Below, piece by piece: positions 14,323-21,865 of a stretch of DNA of 21,865 bases. Position 1 is the first letter of the stretch, and every line of letters starts with the position of its first letter. The notes beneath the pieces were generated by a model. The model was not told the DNA's origin, did not search any database, and saw nothing but the letters and a program-made list of their open reading frames with translations. The stretch is from NCBI GenBank assembly GCA_032124855.1, contig JAQBCT010000012.1, positions 1 through 21,865 on the forward strand, given 5' to 3'. This stretch comes from DATJGR01 sp032124855 (GTDB lineage: Bacteria > Pseudomonadota > Gammaproteobacteria > Pseudomonadales > Azotimanducaceae). A program made the translations under genes and the position numbers.

Positions 14323-15369
14323 TCAGCTTTTCGGCTGGGCCTTCTTGCTGCGCGTCGAGCGCGCACGTTTCGGCGGACTGGGGGCCTTGGCCTGGTCCAG
14401 CTGCGCCTGCAGATGCGTGACGGTGGTGCGGGCTGTTGCACATTCGAAGCGCGACGACGCCAGGCGTCGCTCGCGTTCAGCAATCTCCTCGCCGAGCCGT
14501 TTGCACTCGCCTTCCAGTTCGACGATGCGTTGTTCCAGCACCTGCTGCTGTGCCAGGCCACCCGCGAGCTTGTCGTTGGCCTCCCGGGCACGGGCCAGCT
14601 GATCGTTGAGGATATCCAGCCATTTGTCCTGGCGCTTGCGCTCCCGCTCAAACGTCTCACTGCGCGCCCGCTGGGCATCCAGCGCTCGTTCCAGTTCGGG
14701 GATGCGTGCGGCACCCGTCGCCTGCTCGTGCATCAGCTCCGCGATGCGCGCCTGACGTATGTGCAGCTGCGATTCCAGTTCCGCGAGGCGTGCCTCCAGC
14801 TCTTTCCGGCGCGTATCATCCACGGATGCCGCTGAAGCGTAGATATCGATATCGAGGCCTTCGACTGTTGGGCGGTCCTGATCACCTGCGGCGGGCATCC
14901 CCTTGATTGCCGTCAGCTCGCCGCGCAACAGCGAAATCGTCCGGTCGCGGTCGCGCAGGGCATGGGCGCCGTCGTCGATCGACTTCTGCAACGACGGAAT
15001 CTGATCCGCCAGTTCTTTCATCTGGTGTTCCGCGCGCGCCACCTGGTGTTCCCGGTTGCGCATGCCCGACTCCAGTTGCGGAATGCGGCCTTTGGTATCG
15101 AGCAGGCGGCGTTGCAGTTCGGCGTGATGCACGCGGGATGTCTGGCCGCGCAGCGAGTAGCCAACCGTCAGGCCGATGCCCGCTGCGATGCCAAGATTGA
15201 GCGCGACAAAAACGGCCGCGGCGGCGTCGAAGGGCGAGGAGGTGCCCAGCCAGTTCGCTGCCACCGCATTGATCAGGCCAGCGAAGGGTATTTCATCCAG
15301 CGTGAGCGCGAACCACGCGACGCCGCATAGCAGCGCCAGTCCCACGATGATGGTTGGCACGCGTGACAT
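14323..15369 (-). CDS. Two-TM membrane protein with long coiled coil and basic tail
   Basis: This 348-residue protein has two hydrophobic segments (about 5-22 and 50-72) that should place both ends on one side of the inner membrane. They are followed by charged heptad-like helices over about 77-157 and 183-325 (for example RKELEARLAELESQLHIRQ) and a lysine/arginine/proline tail (KRARSTRSKKAQPKS) that could bind nucleic acid or acidic lipid. A short hinge around 158-180 separates the coils. No enzyme motif is visible. It stands alone, with 136 bases to the ceramidase-like gene and 120 bases to the MFS gene. No Shine-Dalgarno is evident before the ATG. A structural, chromosome-tethering or envelope-spacing role is speculation. 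Confidence 0.8.
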   Translation of the reverse strand: MSRVPTIIVGLALLCGVAWFALTLDEIPFAGLINAVAANWLGTSSPFDAAAAVFVALNLGIAAGIGLTVGYSLRGQTSRVHHAELQRRLLDTKGRIPQLESGMRNREHQVARAEHQMKELADQIPSLQKSIDDGAHALRDRDRTISLLRGELTAIKGMPAAGDQDRPTVEGLDIDIYASAASVDDTRRKELEARLAELESQLHIRQARIAELMHEQATGAARIPELERALDAQRARSETFERERKRQDKWLDILNDQLARAREANDKLAGGLAQQQVLEQRIVELEGECKRLGEEIAERERRLASSRFECATARTTVTHLQAQLDQAKAPSPPKRARSTRSKKAQPKS

Positions 15370-15489
15370 AGGGGATGGGCAGATCCGTTGCGTTTCCTCG
15401 GAACAGAATTCTCACCGCACATGCGAATTGAAACAGTTAGTTAGCTCTCAATCGCAATGGCTGATGAGGTACCGAACCGGTGATCTGCG
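15370..15489. other. Intergenic gap with AT-richer patch
   Basis: These 120 bases between the MFS gene end and the coiled-coil gene start are noticeably richer in A and T around 15410-15460 than the surroundings. They should hold the coiled-coil gene promoter (read leftward). I cannot name a convincing -35/-10 pair, and no T-run terminator for the MFS gene is visible. Confidence 0.4.
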
Positions 15490-16821
15490 TCACAACTTGG
15501 CGCGCAAGTCCTCGTTCATTGCAGGGGCCACCCGCGACGCGGGCACGGGCAGCAACAGAAGCAACACGGCGGATGCAAGATTGGCCGCTGCTACGACCAG
15601 CAGGGCACCATCGTAGTTGCCCACCAGATCATGGTAGTACGACACAGCCAGCGGCCCGGCTGCGCCGAAGATCAACGCAAACGGCATGGCGGCACCTCGC
15701 ACAGCGCCGATGTAGCGTCGGCCGAAGAAGCTGGCCCAGATCACTTCCTGCAACGGGATCATGCCGCCCCAGCCACAGCCGAGTAAAAAGTAGCCCGCGT
15801 ACGCGCCCGCGTGGGTACCGCTATCTACGGCCGCGACGATGATGACGACCGCGAACCCCGTCAGCGCAGCACCACCCGCCGCGAGCCGGCGGCCTTCCAG
15901 CTTGTCGATGAAATAGCCCCAGATGGGCTTGGATATCAGCGCTGGAACGGACGCCACCGTGATCATCAGCGCGGCCGTGGCGCGGGAGTAACCCGCGTCG
16001 GTCATCAGCGGAATGGTCTGCAACAGCATCACACCGATGTTGACGGTGAACAGTCCAAAAGCGACCACGAGCAGGTAGAAGCGCCAGGTCCGCAGCGCCT
16101 GCCCGCGCGTCATAGAGCGCGCGAAATCATCGGCCGCGTGCTGTGTGAGGCCGGCTGCGACATCGGCATCACTCCTGCCGTCCGGATGCCAGCCATGGTC
16201 TTCCGGCGCACGCCGCATCAACAGCGCGATGGGGTAGACCAGCAGCGCAGTCACCGCCGCCAGCGCCAGCCAGCCGACGCGCCAGCCCCAACCGTCGATC
16301 ACACCCGTCGCGAACGGCGTAAGCACGATGCCGGCGAACGAAACGCCCATGGCAGCCCACGCCACAGCGCGGCCGCGACGTTCCACGAACCACTTCGCCA
16401 GCGTCACGTTCACGACAAGGTTGCCGATCAGACCGGCACCCACAGTGAGTACCAGGCCGTTCAGTACGATCCACGCCCACAGCGAGTGGACCCGGCTGTG
16501 CGCAGCGAGCGCGGCAACAAGCACGGTGGCGCCCGCCAGCATGAAGCGCCGGCCTCCGAACCGATCGATATACCCACCAACGACAAAGCCCACCGCGGCA
16601 AGGACGAACTGCGCCAGCGCGCGCGGAATGGTGAACTGCGCTCGCGTCCACCCGAGTTCAAGTGTCATGGGCTCCATGAACGCGCCGACGACATAGTTCT
16701 GCATGCCGGCCGAGACGAACTGCGCCACGAACGCAGCGCCAATCAACCAGTAACCAAAATAGATGGGCGGTCCTACCCGCGCTGCCTTACGCGGGCGAAT
16801 CGACGACACCCTCCGCGCCAA
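15490..16821 (-). CDS. Major facilitator superfamily transporter
   Basis: This protein of about 443 residues has twelve hydrophobic helices split 6+6 by a charged loop (PEDHGWHPDGR to TRGQALRTWRF). The GGYIDRFGGRRFM sequence after helix 2 is the MFS loop motif, and WGYFIDKLEGRRLAAGG is its second-half counterpart. The pattern, with LGWTRAQFTIP early and the TWRFYLL start of helix 7, resembles the monocarboxylate/oxalate-formate (OFA) branch. The substrate is unknown but may be an organic acid. The start is uncertain: a TTG at 16821 or a GTG at 16809, both inside the end of the hydroxylase gene (35-base overlap). It is probably cotranscribed with that gene. Confidence 0.87.
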   Translation of the reverse strand: MARRVSSIRPRKAARVGPPIYFGYWLIGAAFVAQFVSAGMQNYVVGAFMEPMTLELGWTRAQFTIPRALAQFVLAAVGFVVGGYIDRFGGRRFMLAGATVLVAALAAHSRVHSLWAWIVLNGLVLTVGAGLIGNLVVNVTLAKWFVERRGRAVAWAAMGVSFAGIVLTPFATGVIDGWGWRVGWLALAAVTALLVYPIALLMRRAPEDHGWHPDGRSDADVAAGLTQHAADDFARSMTRGQALRTWRFYLLVVAFGLFTVNIGVMLLQTIPLMTDAGYSRATAALMITVASVPALISKPIWGYFIDKLEGRRLAAGGAALTGFAVVIIVAAVDSGTHAGAYAGYFLLGCGWGGMIPLQEVIWASFFGRRYIGAVRGAAMPFALIFGAAGPLAVSYYHDLVGNYDGALLVVAAANLASAVLLLLLPVPASRVAPAMNEDLRAKL

Positions 16822-17659
16822 TGATGGCGCCGCGCCGGATTTTCTCCACAGAACTGTCGCGGTACACCAGCCACAGACAGAACCGATTGATGATGCTCAC
16901 GTAGAAAGGCATTTTGCGGCGCAGGTCCAGCCACAACACCACGCGGATCTCGTCGGATTCATTGGCCGCATCGTGCAGATAGTTGTCATCGAAGATGATG
17001 CCTTCACCGTTCTTCCAGAAATAGCGTTCGCCGTGCACGATCTGTTCTTTGTCATCCAGATCGTTCTGCGCGCGATTGCTGTTCACGCGCAGCCAGCATT
17101 GCTTGGTGTCGTTGTTGTTGGGAATGCGCACACCCAGGTGATAGCGCAGAAAACCCTTGTAGTAGCCCCAGTGCGGGGTGATCACCTGATGCGGATACAG
17201 CACCGAGAAGAACGCGGTGTAGACACCGGGAATACGCCGGATCAATGCGGCGGTTTTCGGGGCCAGACGACAATTTTCCTCGATGAAATCACCCGACTTG
17301 AACATGAAGGCCTTCCACTTCGCGACATGAATACCTCCTTCGGTATAGCCCGCGCCCAGCGCGCGCACATCGGTAAGCCGATCCTTGATGTCGAGCAGAG
17401 CCAGACATTCCTGCTGCACGTCGCTGTGGTGGGCTTCGAGTTCCACGAGGCCGGGATAGGCGCGCTGATAGTTGCGGATATACGCCGGATTGCGGGCCAT
17501 CAGACCCTTGTCTTCGAACCAGCGATAGACGTCGTTGATGGTCTTGGTGAAGAGCTTCTTCTTCCGCTTGCTCGGCATTCGCTCGAAACGGCGCTTTGCC
17601 ACCCAGGCCGCAACACTGAGTGCTGCCAGCAAGGCAATGGTTATGAGAATTGCTGTCAT
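16787..17659 (-). CDS. Aspartyl/asparaginyl beta-hydroxylase family protein, LpxO-like
   Basis: This 290-residue protein has one N-terminal transmembrane helix (3-20), a basic cytoplasmic stretch, then the Asp_Arg_Hydrox domain. The iron ligands His163 and His229 and the 2-oxoglutarate-binding Arg172 and Arg239 keep the same spacing (9 and 10 residues) as in mammalian AspH. They lie in HWGYYKGFLRYHLGVRIP and IIFDDNYLHDAANESDEIR. In bacteria, members with this membrane-anchored layout include LpxO, which hydroxylates a secondary acyl chain of lipid A at C-2. Placement 47 bases after a lipid A acyltransferase gene supports that role. A peptide or ornithine-lipid hydroxylase cannot be excluded. 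Confidence 0.85.
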   Translation of the reverse strand: MTAILITIALLAALSVAAWVAKRRFERMPSKRKKKLFTKTINDVYRWFEDKGLMARNPAYIRNYQRAYPGLVELEAHHSDVQQECLALLDIKDRLTDVRALGAGYTEGGIHVAKWKAFMFKSGDFIEENCRLAPKTAALIRRIPGVYTAFFSVLYPHQVITPHWGYYKGFLRYHLGVRIPNNNDTKQCWLRVNSNRAQNDLDDKEQIVHGERYFWKNGEGIIFDDNYLHDAANESDEIRVVLWLDLRRKMPFYVSIINRFCLWLVYRDSSVEKIRRGAIIGAEGVVDSPA

Positions 17660-17706
17660 CGAATCCGGTTCCAGAACACGGCGCGGCGCATTCTACCCCA
17701 GCGGGT

Positions 17707-18663
17707 TCAGGCGCGCCGGCGACGCCGGGTGTACAACGCCTTTTCCCAGCGACGGTTGCCGCCCATCCACTCCTCCGGTTGCTGCCGGATCCAGGCTTCC
17801 ATCTGATCGTTCAGCTGCCGCGTCACCTCGAAGGCAAATGTATCACCCGGCATGCCGCGATCGACCGCCAGCGCCGGAAACGCCGTGAACTGAAAACGCG
17901 CGGGCCCCAGCCGACGGGTGCGCACCGGGATGATGTCGCAGTCGTAGCGGTGCGCCATGCGCGCCGGGGTGGCCGATGTGATCATCGGATGACCGAAGAA
18001 CGGCACGGCAATGCCATCGTCCACAGATAAATCCAGCAGCAGGCCGATGCTGCCGCCGTCGTGCACCTGGCGCACGAGGGCGCGCATCGATTCACCACGG
18101 CCCAGCATCTGGCAGCCCAGTTGGCTGCGCGCACGCGTCATCAGTTCATCGAGCCGGGGATTCTGCAGCGGTGCATACAGCGCAAGCAGCGGCACGCCTT
18201 CACGCGCCAGCGCCAGCGCCATCACTTCCCAATTGGACAGATGTGCCCCAACGAAAATGGCCCGCCGCGTGCGGCTTGCATAGCTCGCAAGGCCGCAACG
18301 GTCATCGATGGTAATGCGCGGATCGCCGTTGGGGCGTGCGATCTCATCGAGGTGCGGATACTCGCCGAACACCATTCCCATCTGATGCCACATGCGCCGC
18401 GACAGTGCGTCGATCGCCGGTGGGTTCAGATCCGGGAAGGCGATGCGCAGGTTGTCCTGCACCATCGTATGTTTGGCGACACGCGGTCCGATTCGCTCCA
18501 GCAGCCAGCCACCGAGACGTGCCGCACGCCCGGGCGACAGAGCGCGAAAAATCCACCAGAACACGAGGACGACGAACGACTCGATGGAAAACAGCAGCTG
18601 CCGCAGCCAGGCGTGGCGCTTGGCATGCTGATCCAGCGCACTGGCAAAGATCAGCCGCGGCAT
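17707..18663 (-). CDS. Lipid A biosynthesis acyltransferase (LpxL/HtrB family)
   Basis: This 318-residue protein of the LpxL/LpxM family transfers secondary acyl chains onto lipid A or a related lipid at the inner membrane. A hydrophobic anchor lies at about 25-44, and the catalytic H-x4-E is intact at His141 to Glu146 (AHLSNWE). Other family blocks are FVGAHLSNWEVM, GLLLDLSVDDGIAVPFFG and the DCDIIPVRTRR strand. The C-terminus is very arginine-rich. The ATG at 18663 is preferred; a GTG at 18672 is possible. It lies 19 bases after its paralogue and is followed by the LpxO-like gene. Which acyl position is filled cannot be told. Confidence 0.87.
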   Translation of the reverse strand: MPRLIFASALDQHAKRHAWLRQLLFSIESFVVLVFWWIFRALSPGRAARLGGWLLERIGPRVAKHTMVQDNLRIAFPDLNPPAIDALSRRMWHQMGMVFGEYPHLDEIARPNGDPRITIDDRCGLASYASRTRRAIFVGAHLSNWEVMALALAREGVPLLALYAPLQNPRLDELMTRARSQLGCQMLGRGESMRALVRQVHDGGSIGLLLDLSVDDGIAVPFFGHPMITSATPARMAHRYDCDIIPVRTRRLGPARFQFTAFPALAVDRGMPGDTFAFEVTRQLNDQMEAWIRQQPEEWMGGNRRWEKALYTRRRRRA

Positions 18664-18682
18664 GGCGGGCACATCGCGAATT

Positions 18683-19648
18683 TCATGCGGCGGATGCGTC
18701 GATGGCGCGCTGCGCCGCCGACTCCACGTCTTTTGGCCAGCGCCGCGCCAGGCACATCCACTCCCCCGGGGTCTGTTCTATCCAGGTCTCAAAGATGCGC
18801 AGGAGTTGCTCTGTCATATCGCGCGCGCGTTCGATCTCGCTGGCTGCGGAGTCCGTGGGCTTCACCGGCGCGTGCATGGTGATCCTGAAGCGTCCGTCCG
18901 GCAGACGTTGCGCCTGCGTGGGCACGAGATCGCAGTCGTAGCGCAGCGCCAATCGGGCCGGCACGGTATTGGTGGGCATGTCATGGCCGAAAAACTGCAG
19001 CGACTCGCCGGCGTCCAGGCGGACATCGCTGGCGAGACCGACGGCACGCCCGCCCGCGAGTTCAGTCAGCAAGGCGCGCATGCTGTTGTCACGCGCCTGC
19101 AGCTTCACGGGCAACGCCTGATACAACCGTACGATCATGTCGCGCACATGTGGATTGGACTCGGGCAGGTACACGATCGTCAGCGGAAAGTCGTAAGCCC
19201 CGGCGACAAAATTCGTCAGCGTGTAAGCGCTCACGTGTGCGGTGACGAGTACTGCGGGTCGCCCCTTGTTGCGCAGCAACTCAATCTCGGGTGATGCCAC
19301 AAATTCCATGCGAGACGCACGCTGGCTCCAGATCCGATCGAGTTGCGCCAGTTCGGCCAGGGTCACACCCAGGTTGCCGAATATCTCGCGCACCAGGCGA
19401 CGGCGCTCAAGCGCGTTTCGGTCGGGAAATGCGATGAACAGATTGCGTCGCACACGCCGCGCCGTCTGCGTATAGGGTCCCAGCGCGCTGAACAGCCACC
19501 GCGCCATCGCGCTCGCGCGCGGAAGCGGCAGATGACGCAACACCCACATCATCGCGCCAATCACACCTGCTTCGATGCGCCATCCCACTCGGGTCAGCTG
19601 CGGCCGTCGCTTGGCCAGTTCACGCGGGAAGAAATAGTACTTAGCCAT
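18683..19648 (-). CDS. Second LpxL/HtrB-family acyltransferase, catalytic motif degenerate
   Basis: This 321-residue paralogue of the next gene shares the VRRNLFIAFPD block, the GLASDVRLDAGESLQFFG region and the TVPARLALRYDCDLVPTQAQRL strand. In the usual H-x4-(D/E) site it reads AHVSAYT: His138 is kept but the acid position, 143, is threonine. Without that acid the charge relay of LpxL-type acyltransferases should fail, so the protein may be inactive, act through another residue, or serve as a partner of its neighbour. The fold otherwise looks complete, with normal length and an intact reading frame. The ATG at 19648 (MAKYYFFPREL) is used. A GTG at 19681 sits immediately after the HerA-like stop and would also work. 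Confidence 0.82.
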   Translation of the reverse strand: MAKYYFFPRELAKRRPQLTRVGWRIEAGVIGAMMWVLRHLPLPRASAMARWLFSALGPYTQTARRVRRNLFIAFPDRNALERRRLVREIFGNLGVTLAELAQLDRIWSQRASRMEFVASPEIELLRNKGRPAVLVTAHVSAYTLTNFVAGAYDFPLTIVYLPESNPHVRDMIVRLYQALPVKLQARDNSMRALLTELAGGRAVGLASDVRLDAGESLQFFGHDMPTNTVPARLALRYDCDLVPTQAQRLPDGRFRITMHAPVKPTDSAASEIERARDMTEQLLRIFETWIEQTPGEWMCLARRWPKDVESAAQRAIDASAA

Positions 19649-19681
19649 GCGCGAAACCGGCGCACGTGCGGCACTGCCCAC

Positions 19682-21136
19682 TCACTTCAACAGCGATCCG
19701 AGAAGGCCACGCACCAGACGGCGGCCCAACGAACTGCCAATGGCGCGCGCGGCGCTCTTGAACATCGCCTCGCCCACCGACTGACGCGACGTGGCGGCTC
19801 GCGGGCGTTCGGGTTTGGCACTCGCTGGAGCCGATGCTGTCGCGGGCGCCTGGTCGGCGCGCGCTTTGAGCTTCTCGTACGCCGATTCACGGTCGACGGC
19901 CTGTTCATATCTGCCGTGAAACGGCGAGCGCGTTACCCGTTCACGACGCTCTGCCTCAGTGAGCGGCCCGATGCGCGACTCGGGCGGTGCGATCAGCGTG
20001 CGGGCAACCGGCTGCGGTGCGCCCTTTGCATCGAGACCCGAAACCAGCGCCTCGCCCGTGGCCAGCTCCGTCACGATCTGCTCCACGTCGACACCTGCTT
20101 TGGCGCGGAATCCCTGGGCCACTGCCTTGATCACCTGCCGATCCTTCGGCGTGAACGCACGCAGCGCATGCTGAATCTTCAAGCCCAGCTGGCCGAGCAC
20201 GGTCTCCGGCAGGTCGAGAGGACTCTGCGTGACGAAATACACGCCCACGCCCTTCGAGCGGATCAGCCGCACGACCTGCTCGATCTTGTCCAGTAGCGCG
20301 CGAGGCGCGCGAGTGAACAGCAGGTGCGCCTCATCGAAGAACAACACCAGCTTCGGTCGCTCGGCATCGCCCACTTCGGGCAGATCCTCGAACAGCTCCG
20401 ACAACAGCCACAACAGCAGCGCTGCGTACACGCGCGGAGCGCGTTGCACCAGCGTGCTCGCATCGAGAATCGAGATCACACCGTTGCCTGAAAAATCTAC
20501 ATGCATGAGATCCGCAAGTGTCACGGCCGGTTCGCCGAACAGCGCATCCGCGCCCTGCTCCTGCAATATGAGCAGGTCGCGCTGAATCGCGCCCACAGAT
20601 GCGGAGGTGATATTGCCGTAGGTCTTGCGCAGCTCCGCCGCATTTTCGGCCATCCAGCCCAGCAGCGATTGCAGATCTTTCAAATCCAGCAGCAACAGGC
20701 CCTGATCATCCGAGATCCGAAACGCCGCGTAGAGGATGCCGCTTTGCGTGTCGTTCAATTCCAGCAGATTTGCCAGAATGAGCGGACCCATCTCCGAGAT
20801 CGTGGTGCGCAGGGGATGTCCCGTTGCCCCCAGCACATCCCAGAACACGACCGGGTAGGCGCGCCGTTCGTAGTGCGGCAGCGGGATCAGCGCCAGGCGT
20901 CGGTCGATCTCTGGATGCGCATTACCGGCAGCGCCCAGACCGGATAGATCACCCTTCACGTCGGCGGCGAACACCGGCACGCCCATGCGGGAAAAGCCTT
21001 CGGCCAGTATCTGTAGTGTCACGGTCTTACCCGTACCCGTGGCACCCGCAACCAGACCGTGGCGATTACTCATCGCACCCAGCTGAGTGACGGCGCTGCC
21101 TTGTTCCGCTCCCATCGTGATGGAGGCTTCGATCAT
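19682..21136 (-). CDS. HerA-like ATPase, DUF853/YjgR family
   Basis: This 484-residue P-loop ATPase is of the HerA/FtsK-like superfamily. Walker A is GATGTGKT at 31-38 within HGLVAGATGTGKTVTLQ, Walker B is LVLFFDEAH at 263-271, and VYFVTQSP follows as a sensor-like strand. Sequence and length match the YjgR/DUF853 family, whose role is not established. The C-terminus has a low-complexity linker (APATASAPASAKPERPRAA) and an amphipathic arginine-rich end (SLGRRLVRGLLGSLL). The ATG at 21136 is used; a TTG at 21154 gives six more residues. It is directly upstream of the acyltransferase pair, with its stop abutting a GTG start candidate, so cotranscription is likely though no functional link is known. 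Confidence 0.88.
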   Translation of the reverse strand: MIEASITMGAEQGSAVTQLGAMSNRHGLVAGATGTGKTVTLQILAEGFSRMGVPVFAADVKGDLSGLGAAGNAHPEIDRRLALIPLPHYERRAYPVVFWDVLGATGHPLRTTISEMGPLILANLLELNDTQSGILYAAFRISDDQGLLLLDLKDLQSLLGWMAENAAELRKTYGNITSASVGAIQRDLLILQEQGADALFGEPAVTLADLMHVDFSGNGVISILDASTLVQRAPRVYAALLLWLLSELFEDLPEVGDAERPKLVLFFDEAHLLFTRAPRALLDKIEQVVRLIRSKGVGVYFVTQSPLDLPETVLGQLGLKIQHALRAFTPKDRQVIKAVAQGFRAKAGVDVEQIVTELATGEALVSGLDAKGAPQPVARTLIAPPESRIGPLTEAERRERVTRSPFHGRYEQAVDRESAYEKLKARADQAPATASAPASAKPERPRAATSRQSVGEAMFKSAARAIGSSLGRRLVRGLLGSLLK

Positions 21137-21214
21137 CCGGTTGTCCAGTTCCAAAGGGCGCCATGATAACCAAGTTCGCGCCGCGGATGCGGCGGCGCGC
21201 AGCAGTGGCTGGGG

Positions 21215-21865
21215 CTACGCAAGCCGCTCCCCTTTTCTGAATCGTATCGGCATCCGTTTCGGGCCCGAGATGAAGTTGGACGGCAGCCACTCGGGCGATT
21301 CCGTCAGCTCGATGTCGTGCATACGCCGCAACACCTCCTCAAACAGCGCGTCGATTTCCACGCGCGCGATGTGCTGACCGAGACAGACATGGGTGCCCGC
21401 ACCAAAGGCGATATGAGGATTCGGCGTCCGGCCCAGATCCAATCGCTGAGGTTCTGCGAACTGGCGTTCGTCGAAATTGGCGGCGCCGAAGTAGCGCACC
21501 ACCTTGTCGCCGGCACGAATACGCTGGCCCGCGATGTGGGTATCGCGCAGCGCCGTGCGGCGCATGTAGATGACCGGACTCACCCAGCGCAGCAACTCGT
21601 CACGTGCGCTTGGCAGCAGAGAGGGCGTGTGCTCGCGCAGCCTGGCGAATTCGTTGGGATGCTGCAGCAGCGCCAGCAATCCGGCGGAGACGAGATTGCG
21701 CGTGGTATCGCCGCCCGCATCGACCAGCAATAGAAAGAACAACTGGAAGTCCAGATCGTCGAGTCGGCGTCCATCCACATCGGCCGCCAGCAGTTTGCTC
21801 GACAAATCGTCGCCTGGATGAGCGCGCTTGTGCGCGATGACACCCTGCGCGTACGTGAACATCTC
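21215..21865 (-). CDS. Cytochrome P450, C-terminal half (cut by window edge)
   Basis: The 216 visible residues cover the I-helix oxygen-activation motif (DAGGDTT at visible residues 49-55), the ExxR motif of the K-helix (ELLR, 90-93) and the haem-binding loop FGAGTHVCLGQHIAR with Cys161 as the haem ligand. It ends with SNFISGPKRMPIRF, a C-terminal pattern shared with soluble bacterial P450s such as the steroid and fatty-acid oxidising groups (CYP125/CYP142-like). The exact family cannot be assigned without the missing N-terminal half. The gene is read leftward, 78 bases before the HerA-like gene. Such enzymes hydroxylate lipophilic substrates and need a ferredoxin and reductase, neither of which is in the window. 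Confidence 0.92.
   Translation of the reverse strand, partial: EMFTYAQGVIAHKRAHPGDDLSSKLLAADVDGRRLDDLDFQLFFLLLVDAGGDTTRNLVSAGLLALLQHPNEFARLREHTPSLLPSARDELLRWVSPVIYMRRTALRDTHIAGQRIRAGDKVVRYFGAANFDERQFAEPQRLDLGRTPNPHIAFGAGTHVCLGQHIARVEIDALFEEVLRRMHDIELTESPEWLPSNFISGPKRMPIRFRKGERLA

Noticed and set aside
16763..17806. Long plus-strand open frame (347 codons) across the hydroxylase gene
   Set aside because: It is antisense to a well-conserved dioxygenase with all active-site residues, and its own translation shows no family motif. High GC content leaves few stops in the opposite frame.
19343..20296. Plus-strand open frame opposite the HerA-like and acyltransferase genes
   Set aside because: It crosses the junction of two convincing minus-strand genes and has no recognisable domain.

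Overview
This is a GC-rich, densely coded bacterial window with no RNA genes, insertion sequences, CRISPR arrays or phage genes that I can see. Two lipid A type acyltransferases, an LpxO-like hydroxylase and an outer-membrane type lipoprotein point to a Gram-negative. The coding style, together with an acyl-CoA dehydrogenase and a cytochrome P450 at the two edges, would suit an aerobic gammaproteobacterium of the steroid- and lipid-degrading sort (Nevskiales/Steroidobacterales-like). That placement is inference, not proof.

Layout. (a) 1-4212: the start of an acyl-CoA dehydrogenase (-), a glycine-zipper lipoprotein followed by a PhyH-type dioxygenase (+), then a leftward group of Nudix hydrolase, secreted TPR protein and di-haem cytochrome c peroxidase. 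(b) 4315-10718: a rightward operon for a complete 2-oxoacid/acetoin dehydrogenase complex, E1 alpha (acoA), E1 beta (acoB), the NAD-kinase-like AcoX, E2 (acoC) and E3 (acoL), ending in a glutathione S-transferase. A GTP cyclohydrolase II-like gene follows at 10796-11614. (c) 14186-11628 (-): four tightly packed genes of poorly known function: a seven-helix ceramidase-like membrane protein, a 91-residue P-loop stub, a DUF1272 cysteine-rich protein and a secreted gluzincin-type peptidase. A two-TM coiled-coil protein lies upstream at 14323-15369. (d) 21136-15490 (-): a HerA-like ATPase, two paralogous lipid A acyltransferase family proteins, an LpxO/AspH-type dioxygenase and an MFS transporter. 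(e) 21215-21865 (-): the C-terminal half of a cytochrome P450.

How genes work together. Block (b) makes all catalytic parts of one oxidative multienzyme complex: E1 decarboxylates or cleaves the substrate on TPP, E2 carries the acyl group on lipoyl-lysine, and E3 reoxidises the lipoyl group with NAD+. AcoX in the middle favours acetoin over pyruvate as substrate, but no AcoR regulator or sigma-54 site is in view. Block (d) looks like lipid A tailoring: secondary acylation followed by acyl-chain hydroxylation. Block (c) is the least explained part of the window and the best candidate for something undescribed.

The most notable observations are the tandem peripheral-subunit-binding domains in E2, the acyltransferase paralogue whose HX4(D/E) motif has lost its acid, the very short P-loop protein translationally coupled to the ceramidase-like gene, and an 8-bp-arm inverted repeat in the acoA/Nudix divergent promoter region. 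Intergenic gaps are all under 160 bases.
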